Below, in pieces: positions 5,538 to 6,418 of a stretch of 6,418 bases of DNA (position 1 is its first letter; each line of letters opens with the position of its first letter). The position numbers and the translations under genes were made by a program. The stretch is taken from positions 1 to 6,418 of the forward strand of contig CAAECB010000082.1 in assembly GCA_900754285.1 (NCBI GenBank), written 5' to 3'. Below the pieces are notes generated by a model. It made no database searches. It was not told the origin of the DNA and saw nothing but the letters and a program-made list of their open reading frames with translations. This DNA comes from Clostridia bacterium (GTDB lineage Bacteria; Bacillota; Clostridia; TANB77; CAG-508).

Positions 5538-6418
5538 TCATTTTTCTATTTTTATGTTAGAATTTGCATTATATGACTTAGCATCTTCTAACATTTGTTC
5601 CAATGCTGTACAAGTTCCTTTTAATATTAACTTTGCATTATTTTGTGTTGATGTATTAAATCCAAAACAACCTATATAATCTAACTCATTATTTATTATT
5701 TTTCCTGTTACATTAGCATTAATTTCTATTGTCCCACTTAAATTTAAACAACTACCAAATGTATATTGCATATTTATTACACTTTTAGGAATAGTTATAT
5801 TTATCTTTGACAAATTTGTACATAAATCAAAAGCAGAACGCATATTTGTAACATTTTCTGATATTTCACTATCAAAACTCTCTAAACTCGTACATAATCT
5901 AAATGTAGCTTGCATATTTTCAACACTATTAGGTATTACTTTGTCAAATCTCTTTAAACTTGTACAGTGTGCAAAAGTTCCCTGTAATGTTTTTAAATTT
6001 GTTGGAAATTCGCTATCAAATAATTTTAAACTACTACATCCCCAAAATGTTTCCATCATATCTGTAACAGTATCTGGTATATACATATTAAACTTCTCAA
6101 GACTAGAACACGAATAAAAAGTCCACTTAAAACTGTTTAATCTTGGTGGTAAATTTGTTATATTTCTTAATTTTCCACATCTTGAAAATGTACTTTGCAT
6201 CTCTATTACTGTTGATGGTATTACAGGTGTTGTAACAAGTTCATCAAAATCATTTTGTACGTTAATAAATGTATCTTTTAAATTTGTTACAGGTATAAAA
6301 TCTTTATCATTTTTACCTTTTATATACATAGGGACTGTTCCTTCTATTTTGCCATTTATTATTTTTCCTAAATATCCTTTATTTTCTGTATTTGCATCTT
6401 CTGCTTTAATGTCATCTA
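5538..6418 (-). CDS. BspA-like leucine-rich-repeat protein, C-terminal part (5' end outside window)
   Basis: The visible 292 codons are open from the window edge to a TGA at 5538-5540. The ATG at 6327-6329 is an internal methionine, because the frame continues upstream without a stop (…YLGKIINGKIEGTVP before MYIKG). The core is about seven tandem repeats of 23-24 residues with the pattern IPxxVxxMxxTFxxCxSLxxF, for example IPNSVENMQATFRLCTSLES. This is the leucine-rich-repeat type of BspA-like surface proteins, known for adhesion in some bacteria and abundant in gut anaerobes and protists. A cysteine occupies the same place in nearly every repeat, so the cysteines probably stack along one face. 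After the repeats comes a tail of about 75 residues with no recognisable sortase motif, membrane anchor or cell-wall-binding domain. Any signal peptide or pilin-like N-terminus would lie outside the window. A strong terminator follows. Confidence 0.85.
   Translation of the reverse strand, partial: DDIKAEDANTENKGYLGKIINGKIEGTVPMYIKGKNDKDFIPVTNLKDTFINVQNDFDELVTTPVIPSTVIEMQSTFSRCGKLRNITNLPPRLNSFKWTFYSCSSLEKFNMYIPDTVTDMMETFWGCSSLKLFDSEFPTNLKTLQGTFAHCTSLKRFDKVIPNSVENMQATFRLCTSLESFDSEISENVTNMRSAFDLCTNLSKINITIPKSVINMQYTFGSCLNLSGTIEINANVTGKIINNELDYIGCFGFNTSTQNNAKLILKGTCTALEQMLEDAKSYNANSNIKIEK

Overview
The window looks like a chromosomal piece of a very A+T-rich, low-GC Gram-positive bacterium, most likely an uncultured gut-type member of the Clostridia. 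The grounds are the codon use, the AGGAG-type ribosome binding sites, the radC-mreB-mreC gene order, a DUF4321 protein, and the company of an AAA-ATPase/PD-(D/E)XK protein and a BspA-like leucine-rich-repeat protein. All intact genes lie on the minus strand, so transcription runs from right to left. Both ends of the window cut through functional units.

Right part (5538-6418): the C-terminal part of a BspA-like repeat protein. Its reading frame stays open to the window edge, so the true start lies outside. A strong intrinsic terminator (5458-5494) closes this unit. Next comes a 560-residue predicted AAA-ATPase with a C-terminal PD-(D/E)XK nuclease-like domain (3735-5417), transcribed on its own and of unknown cellular role.

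Middle (3405-3734): a gene-poor stretch of 330 bases. It holds a plus-strand, start-less coding remnant (3452-3640) that resembles the N-terminal part of an IS3-type OrfB transposase, two overlapping alternative hairpins (3637-3680), and a short minus-strand terminator-like hairpin with a ten-base T run (3433-3455). It looks like a scar separating accessory genes from the core cell-shape operon.

Left part (1-3404): a good sigma-A-type promoter (TTGAAA, 17-base spacer, TATAAT at 3376-3404) appears to start an operon of a DUF4321 membrane protein, radC, mreB and mreC. MreB is the actin-like scaffold of the rod-shape elongation machinery and MreC its bitopic extracytoplasmic partner; radC is a conserved neighbour of mreBCD in Firmicutes. 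The promoter overlaps the longest DUF4321 reading frame, so that gene probably starts much further in. After mreC, where mreD would be expected, lie two tandem copies of a 130-bp element rich in nested inverted repeats (1-260). Each copy carries a strong minus-strand Shine-Dalgarno sequence, and the outermost copy sits right at the window edge, apparently serving the next gene just outside.

The most interesting unexplained signals are the tandem structured repeat inside the mre operon and the scar between 3430 and 3680. I see no convincing new multi-gene system.
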